A stretch of 64,000 bases of DNA from positions 7,254,001 to 7,318,000 of the forward strand of contig NC_065873.1 of NCBI RefSeq assembly GCF_933775445.1, written 5' to 3'. Positions 12,254 to 24,293 of this stretch are shown piece by piece. This DNA is from Argentina anserina. Taxonomy: Eukaryota; Streptophyta; Magnoliopsida; Rosales; Rosaceae. The translations under genes were made by a program, and so were the position numbers. The notes beneath the pieces are model-generated. The model saw only the letters and a list, made by a program, of their open reading frames with translations, was not told the origin of the DNA and ran no database searches. Position 1 is the first letter of the stretch, and each line of letters opens with the position of its first letter.

Positions 12254-13405
12254 CTAGTAAATGGCTTTCTATCTATAAATGTGGGGAATATCCATAGCTC
12301 TATAGGCATATACACTTTCAGAGCTAACTGGTTTTGCTGGAACCCCGAGAGAGATATATTAAAGAAAACAAATTTCGATTGTGAAGGAGTTCTGTTGACT
12401 TTGGAGTCTTCTCTAAAATTTCTGCTGCGGCAATGTGAATAGATAAAATGGGAGTGAAAAGCTGCATTGTTTGACTTGGAAACTCGAGGATAACGACACC
12501 TGAGAATCTAATCACAGGCATAATTTCATGATAATAAAGAATCTTTTCATTATCTCTGTATATCTTTTCATTTACCAATTGTGTAGTTGTGTACAACTTC
12601 CTATCAAGCAGTCCAAGATTATTTTGTTTCCCTTTTTTTTTTTTCTAAAGTCCAATTTTATGACTTGAAATTGTTGATGAAGATAGATAAACTTCACTTT
12701 GAATTGGTACTTCTAAAGTCCAAGATAAGCTTCTACAGTTAACTGTAGTGGAAGATGTTTTCAAACACTGTATGAGTCTATGCCTAAGGCTTTGACAAAG
12801 ATAATGAATTGGTACTTATTCTTTTTCCTTTAGTTGTGTATCATTCAAGGTGCTAGGTTTGTTATATATCTACTTGTTGGAGGGAGGATGTGACTCATTG
12901 AGGGTTTATTTTACATAGAAACCTCAGTATGGGACTGAAGTGATAGGGGAAAAACGACACAGCAAAAATATTTATTACTGAAGATATAAAGTGTTAAAAG
13001 TTTTAAATTGAGATAGATCATAAATACATTTTATTAAATACCTTTACTAGTTTGTTTTGGGATTATATTTGCATTTCCCAATGCACCTCCCATTTACTTT
13101 TTAAATTTTCTTAACCTAAGTATACCTCCTATTATACCATAATAACGTCCTCCACATTTCTTTATTTCTACCATATTTGTTTAGAAAGCCCACGACCGAC
13201 CAAACTCTCTTGTTCTATCCCTTTCTCTCCAATGAGACATTGAAAGAAGAATAGTTTGAAAGTGAAAAGAATCAATTACATATCTTCTATGTCGTATGTG
13301 GGAAGAAAATATGTGAGCTAGAAAGAAAAAAAATTCTCTTTTTTTATTTTTTTATTTGTCTTTATCTATCTTTTTATAAGTGTTGAAAAAGTCAAATTAA
13401 CATAT
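12254..13405. other. PAP upstream region and AT-rich intergenic DNA
   Basis: Upstream sequence of the phosphatase gene. The reverse-strand open frame 12324-12596 shows no family motif. I could not pick out a convincing phosphate-response element by eye. From about 13000 the sequence becomes strongly AT-rich and leads into the hAT-type element. Confidence 0.35.
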
Positions 13406-13413
13406 ATAATGTG

Positions 13414-13970
13414 TAGGGATGACAATGGGCAAGATAAGTTCAGGAGATCGAAATACCATACACATACCAAATTTCAATTACGTCCTTATACCCTCCAATT
13501 TCTTTTAGAAAGTAATAGGTATTCCCCGTCCCCATACCCACTGGGGATCCGTTTCTCATACCCGTCATAATACCCGTTAATGATATTTTGTTATATTATA
13601 TAAAAATTCATATGAATTATAGAAAAATCTAAAATCTAAAATGAAAACTAAATATCATGATGAAATTAGTTTTTTTTTTACATTAAACAAATACAAGTCT
13701 AGTTCAAAATAAAATAATAACTATAAAAAAGTTTGTATTTACATAAATATTAATTAATTAAATAATATTGAAACATATATAATATATATTTTATTCTTAT
13801 TGGGTGGGGATGGGGATGGGGATCAAAATATCATGCCCACCCGTTACCCGATTCCATATTTCGAATATAGGGGATCTCCATACATGTTCCCTATTTTTAC
13901 CCATTACACAGCCCCATTAGGGTCGAATACCCGTGAATACCCTATCCAATGGGTAATATTGTCATCCCTA
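13414..13970. mobile_element. Non-autonomous hAT-type element, 557 bp
   Basis: Starts TAGGGATGACAATGGGCA and ends CCAATGGGTAATATTGTCATCCCTA (split here: CCAATGGGTAATATT then GTCATCCCTA), giving a short imperfect terminal inverted repeat of the TAGGGATGNCAAT type seen in many plant hAT elements. Subterminal regions are full of 'ACCCGTTA/CCCATACCCG'-like motifs, also typical. The left flank ATAATGTG (13406-13413) is an 8-bp target duplication. Its right partner begins ATAAT(A/G) at 13971 and seems to have been split by the copia element that starts at 13977. No transposase is encoded. Confidence 0.7.
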
Positions 13971-13976
13971 ATAATA

Positions 13977-14177
13977 TGTTACAGAATAATGTAATACACA
14001 TTAAAATAAAGAGAAACAACATCTTTATTCATTGATAATGGAGACCTTTATATAAGCATTACATTGAATATCTCGTATATTCAGATATTATATATATATT
14101 CTTCTTTATCTAGACTAACATATATTAATTAGGACAAGATACACATGAATATTACGGAGAGTAATTCTGTTACAACA
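13977..14177 (-). repeat. LTR of the decayed antisense copia element
   Basis: 201 bp bounded by TGTTAC...ACAACA on the plus strand (minus-strand TGTTGT...GTAACA). Its minus-strand first 45 bases match 19682-19726. Confidence 0.65.
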
Positions 14178-17100
14178 CTCCCCCATGTATCGCGGTCCTA
14201 ATGGGTCATGGTGCACAACTATTGCATCGGTAAAAACCTTGCCAAGCAAAATAAAAACCTCTTGAGTAAAATAAAAAAGCTTGGTTGAATGGAAAAGAGC
14301 ACAACGCATCAAATACAATTGAATATAACATGTGGTATAGACTCCCCTGAAGTCTGTAAAACAACTCCCCTTATCAGTAACTCAATCTCAGAGTTTAGAT
14401 AGATTACATATACGAACGCTCTTCACATTCTTCAAAAGTAGATATGGGTCAATGATTTGAATATCAAATCTCGCCAAACATTCTTAAATCAAACATATAC
14501 ATTTATCTGTACATGGATCAAAAGAAAGAGAATTGAATAACAACTCAAAACAAGAGTTTGTAATGAAAAACAGATTCACGCGTGGTATGACCTTCACACA
14601 CTTAAACAGTTAAAACTTCTTCAACTCAATAGGTATGGATGAACTGTAAAAAGTAATGATTAGTAGACACCCGTGGCTTTCTAGTGATATATGATTCATA
14701 ACCTAGTTCATTCAAAACTGATCACAAAGCTCTGTCGAAGTTGACTCAGCTGCAGGTTTTGGATAGAACCGTCATATTTAACAAAAACAGCTATAACTCA
14801 CTCAATATAATATATATGGTCAAATGGTTGGTGTCCCTGGAAATTAGACACACAGAGATTTCCAATGATACCAAATTCACTATTTTCTAACAAGTGAGCT
14901 GCCCTATAGGTCCCGTGAAAATTTACCTATGAATCTGGGCAGATTCTGACATCGCTTCATTAAAGTGTCTTTTGTGTTGGGATATAGGATTTGATGTCAT
15001 AACGTGTTGTGTTCAAGCATTGACATATGTGTGGGCGTACTCAGCCATCATATTGGCCTTATGAGTTTAAACCGAATGAGATGTCGAGTCAAGTATATTA
15101 CAACAAGTACACGCATACACATATCATACTTAAATATTATAAGTTTCATTTCTTAAGACTTATCATCGCTCAAGTGGCGGAAACACGTCTTCTCCTTAAT
15201 TCATGGAATACTTCTAAGCATCGGTTGAACGTTCTTACTGCCTTTAGCCAACCAATGGAAGAACACCATCAATAAAGGTCATCACTTTTGAGACCTAGTA
15301 TTCTCAAGATCCTTTCATTCTAAGTATAGTTACATGCAATATTGAATATCCTCATGCAGTTATGGGTAAATTACATATGTGTAACGAGGGCTCTGGCTAT
15401 AAGCTATAATCGCTTAATTGTCGCTCATGCTCATCCATTCTGCAGAATGAACATAGGGTTACGGGATGTTCAACATCTATCCCGTCATGCAATAAAAAGT
15501 CTTCGAAGTAAATTCTTCTGCATTATCCAGTCTAATAGACTTGATTGGATGGTCAAGGTGGTGAGCCCTGAGTATTAAGCAAGAAGCTTCAGAATTGCAG
15601 TTTTTGGCTCTTAGTTCATCAAGAGTCCATCACACTTCATTTTGATATCCCTACATTTATCAAGTTAACGCGCTCTGTAGTCTGGAGACACTTGAATTAA
15701 ATTAAAACCAATCCAATTAGGATTTTTATCTACATCTCTTAGTCCTAACATAGATGATATGTGACCACAATCTGCAAATTCAATTGTTTTGGAAACCACC
15801 TAACTGATAAGGTATTATGAGAACAAACCGTCTCATATTTGATTCTATGGCGTTTTGTCAGAGAGTTTGCGCCATAAGGTGAGTCTAAACTCTTCTATTT
15901 CTCATTACGCCTAACAAAGGTATAACCAATAGGATTTACATGTGTGGTGTTTGAATTACTTGACCAATGACCTAACTCTTTGTTAAAACTAGATCATATG
16001 GTTTTTCAAGAGGTTGTGGCGGCGACATGGGTCGATCATCACCATCAATTCCTTCTAGATAGCACTTTCCATGTAGGCCAATCTACAATGTTGGAATTTT
16101 ACTTCAACAAAGTGTATGGTTCGACATCAAACTCATTCAACATCGTCATTCTTCAAGATATCTCATTTGGATTAGTATTAACATTGAGGCGTCCCCCAAT
16201 GATAACCATTATCCAAGAAAACAGACGAATGATTATCATTGATCATAGATCAAGTATTGTAAGAGCCACGGCCTATTGACACCATCTACCACATTTGTGG
16301 AGTCACCACGTCAACAACAAAGAATGAATACATGTCCATTTGTCGGACATCAATCCTTACAGGCATAGTTGCAACATGTATCTATAATCTCGTCCTTCCA
16401 TTTATAGGACTATTAGGAACATGATGAGGCATAGTGGGATAAACCACGACAAACCAAGTCATTGAACTTGAACAAACTTGTTCTTATCTCCCCTTAACGA
16501 CGGGGAGACTGGCTCATCAAAAGTGACTAAATGAGATAGGTGGAAGTTTATTTTTTATTCAAACACAAAATTCAACATCAAATGACCTAACATTATGCGC
16601 TTGTAGAGGCGCAATTTGGCACATAAAATATGTGGACGATAAACTGTTAACATAATCTGTTAACACACATGCATATTGTCAGACTTTAAACACTAACATG
16701 CGAATCATTACAACCGTAATGTTAATGATGGTGGTACAGATGGATACCGTAAAACAAGACATGCTACAAGTCATAGCTTATGGTTTGAATTGTTGGTTTG
16801 TTGGAATCCTAGGCACATCAACAACCAATACCAAACCTCTGTTTTACACTTCCTCGAATGATTCACTGAATTTTCTGAACCCCGAATGCTATGAGTTTTA
16901 AGGAGCCAGTAAACATGGGTGTTTTAAATCCAATATCACTAGCCTCATTGCCAAAATCGGTTAGAACATCACCGAACCAGCCAAAATACTCGCCAAAGGT
17001 CAGTGACCACTTATGTCGAGCGGTTCACCATGTTCAAGTCTCCAAATGCCCTCAAATTTTGTGAGCTGGTAGCCTTGGATGTTAGGAATCAGTGGTTGTA

Positions 17101-18211
17101 AGTAGAACCTCAATAGACCACCGAGAAGTAGGTGAACCGGTCCACACAATGACAAGTCCGCAATCTGTAAATCTTGAAATTTTAGGCTTTTTCACATTTT
17201 GTCATTGTTTGGGTGGTCCATAAGATCTAAGTGTTTTGGTTTGAGTTTAACCATGATATATGTATCACCACAACATATTTTATCCTCAAAGTGAATCATG
17301 AAAATCCAATTTTGGCTTCTCTCTTATGTCTCATTCTAACAATAAGAAGAAGGAAAAGAATTGAATAGAGGAACTCATAAACTTTGCTAAAGAATAGACT
17401 TGGAGATTGAGCATAGTCAATGAATAATCATAGAGGGGGCTTATGCACTTGTTAACGCATAGATTACGTCTTCATTACTTTAGATGAATTATATTGATAT
17501 GTATAACATCTTTGCTCAAAAGAATATCCTATGAGAGTTACCGATTAATTAAACCGAATCATAGTAACGTGAAAGAATACAATTCACACTATATTGACTT
17601 TTGAGATGTGCTCCGTCATTAGAAGCGATACATAAGAACTCTTGCACAATGAGTTTTGAGGTTATACAAGTTGGTACAAGTATTGCCGTCAAGTAGTTTA
17701 TCGTCTCACCAATTTAATTCATGGTTTCCATTGTTAATTCATCAACGTAGACAACTACTATAGCAAAACCAATTCATAGGTTTAATTGTTCTCTTGATGC
17801 ATAAAAACATGTGACTTGAATCATAACGACATAAGACATTGTTCTCTTCGTAGTCACAATGGATTAAAAACTAAATCCATTAATAGCTTTAAGTTTTTCT
17901 AGCTATGCACTCAAAGTCTCTTGAACATATTCATAAACATAAATATAGACACAAGTAATCTTATGTTAAGACATAAATATCACAAAATAAAGCTCAGCAA
18001 GTGCACTAAAGTAGTCACAAATGGACGCCTAATGTTACTTAAGGGTTTTGGGACCCTTAAACATTATACACGAGTGATTTTGACTTGCAAATATCATGCA
18101 TATATACCATAGATCCAAATATAAGGATCGGTGTTTCATAGACATACCTAAAAAGGGTTTCCAGTGTTAAAAATTAAAGCCGAAAAGGCTTGAAATTTGT
18201 GAAAAGACCGT

Positions 18212-18386
18212 GTAAGGGGGGTTGCGGAGGTCGTGCAGGGGATGCGAAGGAGCCCTGCAGGGGACTGCAGGGGCTCGGTAGGGGGGTTGTAGGGGTCTCG
18301 GCAAGGGGCTACAGGGAAGCTGTAGGGATCTCGGCAGGGGGGTTTGCAGGACAGCTGCATGAGTCTCGACAAGGGGGATGCCAATG
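18212..18386 (+). repeat. G-rich imperfect minisatellite
   Basis: About 175 bases of G-rich, irregular repeats of the type 'GGGGTCTCGGCAAGGGGCT' / 'CTGCAGGGGCTCGGTAGGGG', inside the decayed copia relic. It contains many runs of four to six G and is far more GC-rich than its surroundings. It probably derives from a spacer of the retroelement. The open frames crossing it on both strands (18148-18429) are artefacts of the composition. Confidence 0.6.
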
Positions 18387-19726
18387 GCCTAAGGGCCGAG
18401 CCAAGAGCTGGACCAATTTTTGATGTCATTAGGGGTAAAACCGAGCGGCAAATAGAACATGTTGGCGATACTGCAAAGGCCGTAATTCGCGAACATGTTA
18501 TAGTTTGTTACTCCTCTAATCTTGTACGAGCGTTAGTTCAATACGAACTTTATGAAAAACATCACCATATTTTGAACCGGTGGAATATAGAGTACATTAC
18601 ATGGTGTGCAACACTTCAAATTATTGCCAAAATATGGTGGAAACATGTCATAACAAGACATTAATCAAGGCTTCATCATGCCAACGAGGCATAAATATGT
18701 TACAACAAGCATTGTCGGTTCAAAATAAAGCCGAGAGCAAATGCTCATGGCACGGAGTCATTCGGCGTTTTGCAATGCCAGTTTGCAAAGTTTTGATCAA
18801 AATCAATAGATGATGACCTAATCCGCCAAAGATTATGGAGAACTGAAACAGATGTATAATAACAACATTAAAGATTATATAAGTGTGCATTGTGCCACAC
18901 AAAGATCGTGTAAGCTTGACTTATGCCACAATTAAAACTGTGGGTTTATGTAGGTGGTGTCATGTAGTATGTAATACGTTACATTGCATTAACATATTGT
19001 TTTTGATAATGAAACCATAATCACATCGAGACATTCTCGTATGTTTGTTTATTTGAACTACATGAAAATTTTTAACCAACAATTGGATTGAAATCTTAAC
19101 CATAAATCAATTACTGATGCATCGACTAAGTAACATTAGTCACATAAACTTGAGAATAAACGGATATGTAGTCATTCAAATTATTAACCGAAGCATTTAT
19201 GTTTCTTCTTTTTTTAATAACCGCAATGTATAATTATTTTGTATCAGTGTAATAGTTAGAAGATATTCTCATATTTTTCCATATAATGAATGTCTTGTTT
19301 CAAGAACTTCTCATATCTCACTCTTTTATATTTTGACCATAATGTTTCTATCTTTCAAAGAAACGATGTTGCACCAAAAGAAATTAATCTGGACTAGGTG
19401 CATAAACACATCCAACATGAAAATGTCAAATTTCAGGCGCATGTTGCGGTTGACAAGAGGGAAAATTCATTAGTATCAATACGATACAACTTCAAAATAC
19501 TGAATTAGAGGTCAAGTCCCAAAGTATGGTAACTTAATTCAATAAACCGTGACAAATTCCGTCACAATGGTATAAGTGACAATTTCAGTCACAAACCGGT
19601 GGTATAAGCGACAATGTTAGTCGCAAACCAATGTTTGTTCCATTTTTTTCAAGCTTGTAGCTACACATAACGGCGATTACAGACAAGATACACATGAAGA
19701 TTACGGAGAGTAATTCTCCTACAACA

Positions 19727-20236
19727 TAATGATGGAAATATACACACTAATTTTAAAGGTGCAAAGATTGATTTTTTTTTCGTATATATATTCAAGTAAT
19801 TCAACTATTTATCGAATTTCCGCTGAACAAAATTTGGGATATCAGTCAAGATAATGATAAATAGCATTCCAACAATAAATTTCCATACAAAATCTCACTT
19901 GGCCATAAATCCTTTTCTTTATGGTGTGTTTGGATGAAGGAAAGAAAGAGGGATTTTAATTAAAAGTGATGATTTTATAATTCCAACAGACAGTTCCCTC
20001 GTTTGGTAAGAGCATCTCCAACAGCTCCTCTAAAACTCAAATTATCCATATTCTAGAGAGAAAAACACCACATTTTTGCTCCAACATCTCATGTAAAACA
20101 TTCTCTATTATAGAGAATATGGTAAGAGAGATAATGAAAATCTCTACATTTGTAGAATTCGTAAAACTTGCATAATTAAATAAAAAATCTCTAAACTTTA
20201 TTAAAAAGTTTTATTCCTTAACCGATCTATTATATC
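19727..20236. other. Sequence between copia elements, MITE-like start at about 20009
   Basis: The phrase GAGCATCTCCAACAGC at about 20009 is the start sequence of widespread small plant transposons. The following AT-rich 220 bases look like such an element. Its right end is missing: the copia element at 20242 interrupts it and no matching inverse end is found after 26165. No gene is seen. Confidence 0.35.
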
Positions 20237-20241
20237 ACAAG

Positions 20242-20984
20242 TGAAGGTACATATATTGGCCTCCATATAGTTGATGAAGATCCAAAGGTGTGGAGGACAA
20301 GTCATGAAGATTTGATATGCAAAAGGAGAATTGAAGTTGTTTCCTAATTGGACTAGGAAAAGATTATGGTTTGTTTATCCTACCAAATAAGTCTCCACCG
20401 ATTTGATTATGGGTAGATTGATATATATTTGGGTATATAGAAATTGTTATAGAAAAGAGAATTATTTTAAAAGGTGTATTCCATATTTATATGGATTTTT
20501 TCCTTTTCTATCTAAAGTTGTATTAGGAGGGGATTTGGGCTTAATACCTATTTGTGCTAGGGTTAAGAGGGAGTTGCCGTGCTATATATATGTGGTATAT
20601 AGGCAGTAGGTTTCATAGCCTCAAGGGATATACACGGACAAGAGAAAAAGAAGAAAAGAGGTGAATCTAAGGAGAGCTTAGTGCTAGGAGATCTGTGTGA
20701 CTCCATTGAAGACCTTAGTGGCAACATCAACGTTCTTAGTGAGGTTGATCATCCGTGTGACTACAACGATCTTAGTGAGGTTGTATCGACACTTGAAGCA
20801 ACGATCTTAGTGAGGTTGTTTCATGTTTGATTGTGATTATCAAGTAAAAAGTATTTTTACTTTTGAAATAACATTATTATTGATTAAGGTGTAATCATTG
20901 TAATATCGTTTATTCAATAGAAAAGTAAAATTCTTCTACATATTCCGCTACTATTACTCGTCATTGTTATATCTTGTATTTTCA
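20242..20984 (+). repeat. 5' LTR (743 bp) of the copia deletion derivative
   Basis: Starts TGAAGGTACATATATTGG and ends TTGTATTTTCA. It holds a TATA-like stretch (TATATATA, 20583-20590). Near its 3' end are three copies of (T/A)CTTAGTGAGGTTG spaced about 35 bases apart (about 20734, 20770, 20806). Confidence 0.93.
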
Positions 20985-20986
20985 AT

Positions 20987-20998
20987 TGGTACCAGAGC
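20987..20998 (+). other. Primer-binding site of the copia derivative
   Basis: TGGTACCAGAGC lies two bases after the 5' LTR and resembles the copia initiator-methionine tRNA primer site (commonly TGGTATCAGAGC). Confidence 0.75.
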
Positions 20999-21045
20999 AG
21001 GTCACTAGACGTACTTAGTGAGATCTGTGGGATTAAAGATGGAAC

Positions 21046-21453
21046 GTCAATGATTGAATCAACCACCCATGTTCTACAGTATGGATTTCGCTCAATGGAA
21101 GCTTCAAATGAGATCCTTTATATATGGTATTGATTTTCATGCATGGAGAAGCGTTGAACGTGGATGGAAACCTCCAATGAAAGATGTTAATTCAAAAGCT
21201 ACTGAGGGGACATCCATTGGTGAATTAAAAGACGGAAGATGAGTGGACTGAAAAGAAGATTAAGGCTAGTGAAGGAAATCACAAGGCTCTTAATGCTCTA
21301 TATGCGTCAATGGGCAGAGAAGAAAGGAAAAGAGTTTAGAATTGCGTTACAGTCAAACAGATTTGGGATAAACTTTGTGTTTTAAATGAAGGTAATGATA
21401 CTGTAAAAGAACAAAGATTACAACAATATTATTCTGAAATCGATGCTTTAAAA
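21046..21453 (+). pseudogene. 5' part of copia gag, broken
   Basis: Coding continuity with the gag frame below is clear: the first segment (about 21054-21232) reads MNQPPMFYSMDFAQWKLQM and later YGIDFHAWRSVERGWKPPM, the usual start of this copia gag group. A frameshift near 21230 (after GELKD) moves the reading into the frame of the large ORF (DEWTEKKIKASEGNHKALNA). A TAG at 21337-21339 then follows EERKRV. So the large ORF at 21454 starts at an internal methionine rather than the native one. Confidence 0.75.
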
Positions 21454-23430
21454 ATGAGAGATGATGAAACTATTGATGATTTTTATAGTCGTTTTACTGA
21501 TCTCTCTAGTTTATGTGAAAGCCTTGGAAGACCTTTACAAGAATCTGATATTGTAAGAAAAATATTACGGTCTCTTCCAAAGTCTTACAGGATGAAAAAG
21601 ACAACGATTCAGGAACAATATAATCTCAACACATATTTTGTGGACTTGTTGATTGGAAACCTGAAGGCTTGGGAGATGGAGCTTGAAGAGGATGAAAGAC
21701 CAAAAGGTATGAATTCTAAAAATATTACTTTAAGTGTTACAAAAAATCCTAAATCAAGCTCTGAGGAGGCTGAAATAAATGAACTGTTGATTTTAGAATT
21801 TGAGAAATTTTTGAGTCAGAGAAAGTCATTTTCAAATGAACAAAATAATCAAAATTCTAGGAGGAATTTTAATGGAAATAATAGGCGTTTTGAGAAACGT
21901 AATGATAATTACTCACAAAAGAAGTATGAGTATGGAAGTAGTAGTAATAGTAATAAGAAGTGTTATACTTGTGGTAGCATTGGCCACGTTGCTACTAACT
22001 GTGGAAATAAAAATTTTGATTCAGGTAATAAGGCTTACAAGTCCTCTTGGAGTGATGATGATGATAGTTCCCTAAAAAGGGACAAAACATTTGCTCTTGT
22101 GTCTTCTTTCTCTTTAGATTATGCAGGTTCAAAAACTGAGGATGAAGAGGATCAAGAAGAAGATGGAGAAAACAACTATAAGGATAATGAGATGTTTGAA
22201 TATCAAGCAAAAGTTATCAAGGCTGCTGAGAAAATTTCAGAAAAGAATGTTCTATTAAAGCAACAAGTGGAGAAGCTGGAAGGTGAAAAAATGGAATGGG
22301 AAATGGAGAAACTAAACCTGAGAAAGAAAAGTGACAATGGTGATCATGTGCTTGAAAGAAAACGGCTTCTAGCAAAGATTCAAATGCTCGAGGATGAGGT
22401 AATCGAAAAAGACAATCTAATTGATTTATTAAACTCTAAACTTGGCAAGTTGCAGGTTTTGCTTGATGGAACAGATAACAAGGTTGGAAAATTTCAAAAT
22501 AGTTCTAAATCGTTATCTGACATTTTAAGTTCAGGGAAGAGCTACAATGATAGAACCCGACTTGGATATACTGGTAAGTCTAGCTCAAATAGAAATTCTA
22601 ATTTCTCTACTAACTTTGTTCGTGAACAAACAGGTTCAAAGGCAAGTGAAACATATGTTGGAAAACATGAAAAAACTGAGAATATTCATACTTCTTTCAA
22701 TTCAAAAGTGATCAACTCGAATGATAGATATGAGAAAGATATTAAAGATATTCGAAGTAAGTTGGAACAACATGATCAGTTTTTACTTGATATTTCTCAC
22801 TTTGTCGGTTTATCTAAATCTTATAAAGAAACTAAGCAGGATGTGAAAAAGACTCAGAGATATCCAGGTAAGAAAGTTTGGAGGAAAAAGGAAGACCAGA
22901 GTCACATAGAAGCTTATTGTGATATGTGTTGTATTGATATAGATTATGAATCTGATGATAAAGAAACTAGAACTGTAATTGACTCTATAAATGTAACTGC
23001 TGATCATTATGTGGATTTGTTTGAATTATCTAATGATGGGTTACCAAGAACTAATAATACAAATGTGCAGTCACAGGGAGAATCAAGAGGAGTTGATAAA
23101 AGTTTACAACCTGCAACAAAACTTCGTACAGTTTTTAAACAGGTTCAAAAAGATCATTCAACTAGAGATGTCATTGGAGAAGGCATTCAGACCAGAGAAA
23201 GGACAATGGAAATTGTGTCACACAGAGGAGAAAACGCAGAAAGCTCCGACACTGAAAATGTGGAAATTAACAAAGCTCTAGTAAGTTTTATTAAAGAGAA
23301 AGTTAAAGGAACTAACGCTGAAATTGCAGGTTATTCTGATGCAGATTGGAGAGGTAATCTGCAAGGTCAGAAAAGTACTAGTGGTGGTTGTTTCTTCGTT
23401 GGTAAGAATTTAGTTGCACGGCATAATTAG
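21454..23430 (+). CDS. Copia gag-derived ORF fused to an RNase H fragment, 658 aa
   Basis: A single open frame. Residues 1-100 hold the gag UBN2-like region (DDFYSRFTDLSSLCESLGRP). A CCHC zinc knuckle follows at about residue 170 (CYTCGSIGHVATNC). An acidic stretch and a long coiled coil run over about 245-340. Residues about 555-570 read KQVQKDHSTRDVIGEGIQTR, which in complete elements lies between integrase and reverse transcriptase. The end (from about 627, YSDADWRGNLQGQKSTSGG) is RNase H. Protease, integrase and reverse transcriptase are absent, so at least two deletions joined these parts and kept the frame. The true gag start (about 21054) is cut off by a frameshift and a stop. Whether a protein is made is unknown. 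A nucleocapsid-like RNA-binding role would be the family expectation. Confidence 0.75.
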   Translation: MRDDETIDDFYSRFTDLSSLCESLGRPLQESDIVRKILRSLPKSYRMKKTTIQEQYNLNTYFVDLLIGNLKAWEMELEEDERPKGMNSKNITLSVTKNPKSSSEEAEINELLILEFEKFLSQRKSFSNEQNNQNSRRNFNGNNRRFEKRNDNYSQKKYEYGSSSNSNKKCYTCGSIGHVATNCGNKNFDSGNKAYKSSWSDDDDSSLKRDKTFALVSSFSLDYAGSKTEDEEDQEEDGENNYKDNEMFEYQAKVIKAAEKISEKNVLLKQQVEKLEGEKMEWEMEKLNLRKKSDNGDHVLERKRLLAKIQMLEDEVIEKDNLIDLLNSKLGKLQVLLDGTDNKVGKFQNSSKSLSDILSSGKSYNDRTRLGYTGKSSSNRNSNFSTNFVREQTGSKASETYVGKHEKTENIHTSFNSKVINSNDRYEKDIKDIRSKLEQHDQFLLDISHFVGLSKSYKETKQDVKKTQRYPGKKVWRKKEDQSHIEAYCDMCCIDIDYESDDKETRTVIDSINVTADHYVDLFELSNDGLPRTNNTNVQSQGESRGVDKSLQPATKLRTVFKQVQKDHSTRDVIGEGIQTRERTMEIVSHRGENAESSDTENVEINKALVSFIKEKVKGTNAEIAGYSDADWRGNLQGQKSTSGGCFFVGKNLVARHN

Positions 23431-23788
23431 AAACAAATTTGCACTCATTGTCTACAACAGAAGTTGAATATGTTGCTGCATGTAGTTGTTGTACACAAAT
23501 GTTTTGGATGAAAAATATGCTTAAGGATTATGGTATTCCGCAAGAAAAGCGTGTTATATTATGTGATAATACAAGTGCTATTAGTATTTCCAAGAATCTT
23601 GTTCAACATACTAGAACTAACCATATTGATATATGTTATCATATCATTCGTGAACTTGTTGATAAGAATATTCTATCATTAGAATTTGTTTCTACAAATT
23701 ATTAATAGGCAGACTTGTTTACCAAACCACTGGATACAGAACGCTTTCTGACCTTACGTAATGCCATTGGCATTTGCTCCCAATATTG
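23431..23788 (+). pseudogene. RNase H C-terminal fragment of the copia derivative
   Basis: After the stop of the 658-aa frame, the RNase H reading resumes in another frame at 23439: MHSLSTTEVEYVAACSCC, then CDNTSAISISKNLVQHTRTN and HIDICYHIIRELV. Two adjacent stops at about 23704-23709 interrupt it. The terminal motif ADLFTKPLDTERF follows, then IGICSQY and a final TGA near 23788. It includes active-site-type residues (TTEVEY, CDN) but is broken. Confidence 0.75.
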
Positions 23789-24109
23789 ACAAATAACAGC
23801 TTTGGTGAGTACATATGTCAAGGTAACATTTCCTTGTCCTTGATCTTATCTTACTATAGATGAGTTACTGCATTTTACCTGTTAGTTCTTTAGGGCTCTT
23901 GACATTGTTACTTTGGATCACCCATCCAATGTTCTCGGATATTATTCATGATCATTAGCCTTTATGTTTGATTCTCACGTACACATACTTCATAGTAGTG
24001 GACAAATCTGAGTTGAGTCACCTAATCAGGAGCCGGTGTAGTTGAATACATGTTATAGATTGTGACTGCATGCGGAAAAAAAATGTGTAAGGAATTTGTG
24101 CATGCAGTC

Positions 24110-24293
24110 TTAGGCCAGGCTAGTTCTACATCTCCAGGAGTTGACTAACTACTCGACTCCTAGAGGAATGGACTGATTTGGTCTCCCCGGAGGATATGAT
24201 ATGTTTAGGCCAAGCTAGCTCTCCTCTCCAGGGATTGACTAACTACTCGATACCTGTTGGAATGGGCTCGCTTGGTCTCCACGGTGGCTGGAA
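24110..24293 (+). repeat. Imperfect 95-bp tandem duplication in the copia 3' region
   Basis: Two copies start TTAGGCCA(G/A)GCTAG at 24110 and 24205. Both carry TTGACTAACTACTCGA and end in TTGGTCTCC(C/A)CGG. They lie in the long non-coding part between RNase H and the 3' LTR. Confidence 0.75.

Larger units (their letters stand above)
13977..19726 (-). mobile_element. Decayed Ty1/copia retrotransposon, antisense
   Basis: A 201-bp LTR (13977-14177) has ends TGTTGTAACAG...CTGTAACA on the minus strand. The first 45 bases of an LTR recur at 19682-19726 with 3 mismatches, marking the other end. Flanking 5-mers TAATA (13972-13976) and TAATG (19727-19731) fit a mutated target duplication. Just inside the LTR, the minus strand has the leader typical of copia 3' ends (about 14200-14320, reading through 'GGCAAGGTTTTTACCGATGC'). 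At about 15890-15945 the minus strand still reads GYTFVRRNEK, the start of a copia reverse-transcriptase domain. Everything else is riddled with stops. The left LTR (minus-strand 5') is mostly deleted. It is an old, dead copy. Confidence 0.65.

Noticed and set aside
18148..18429. Pro/Arg-rich open frames on both strands
   Set aside because: They come from the G-rich minisatellite; composition alone keeps them open.
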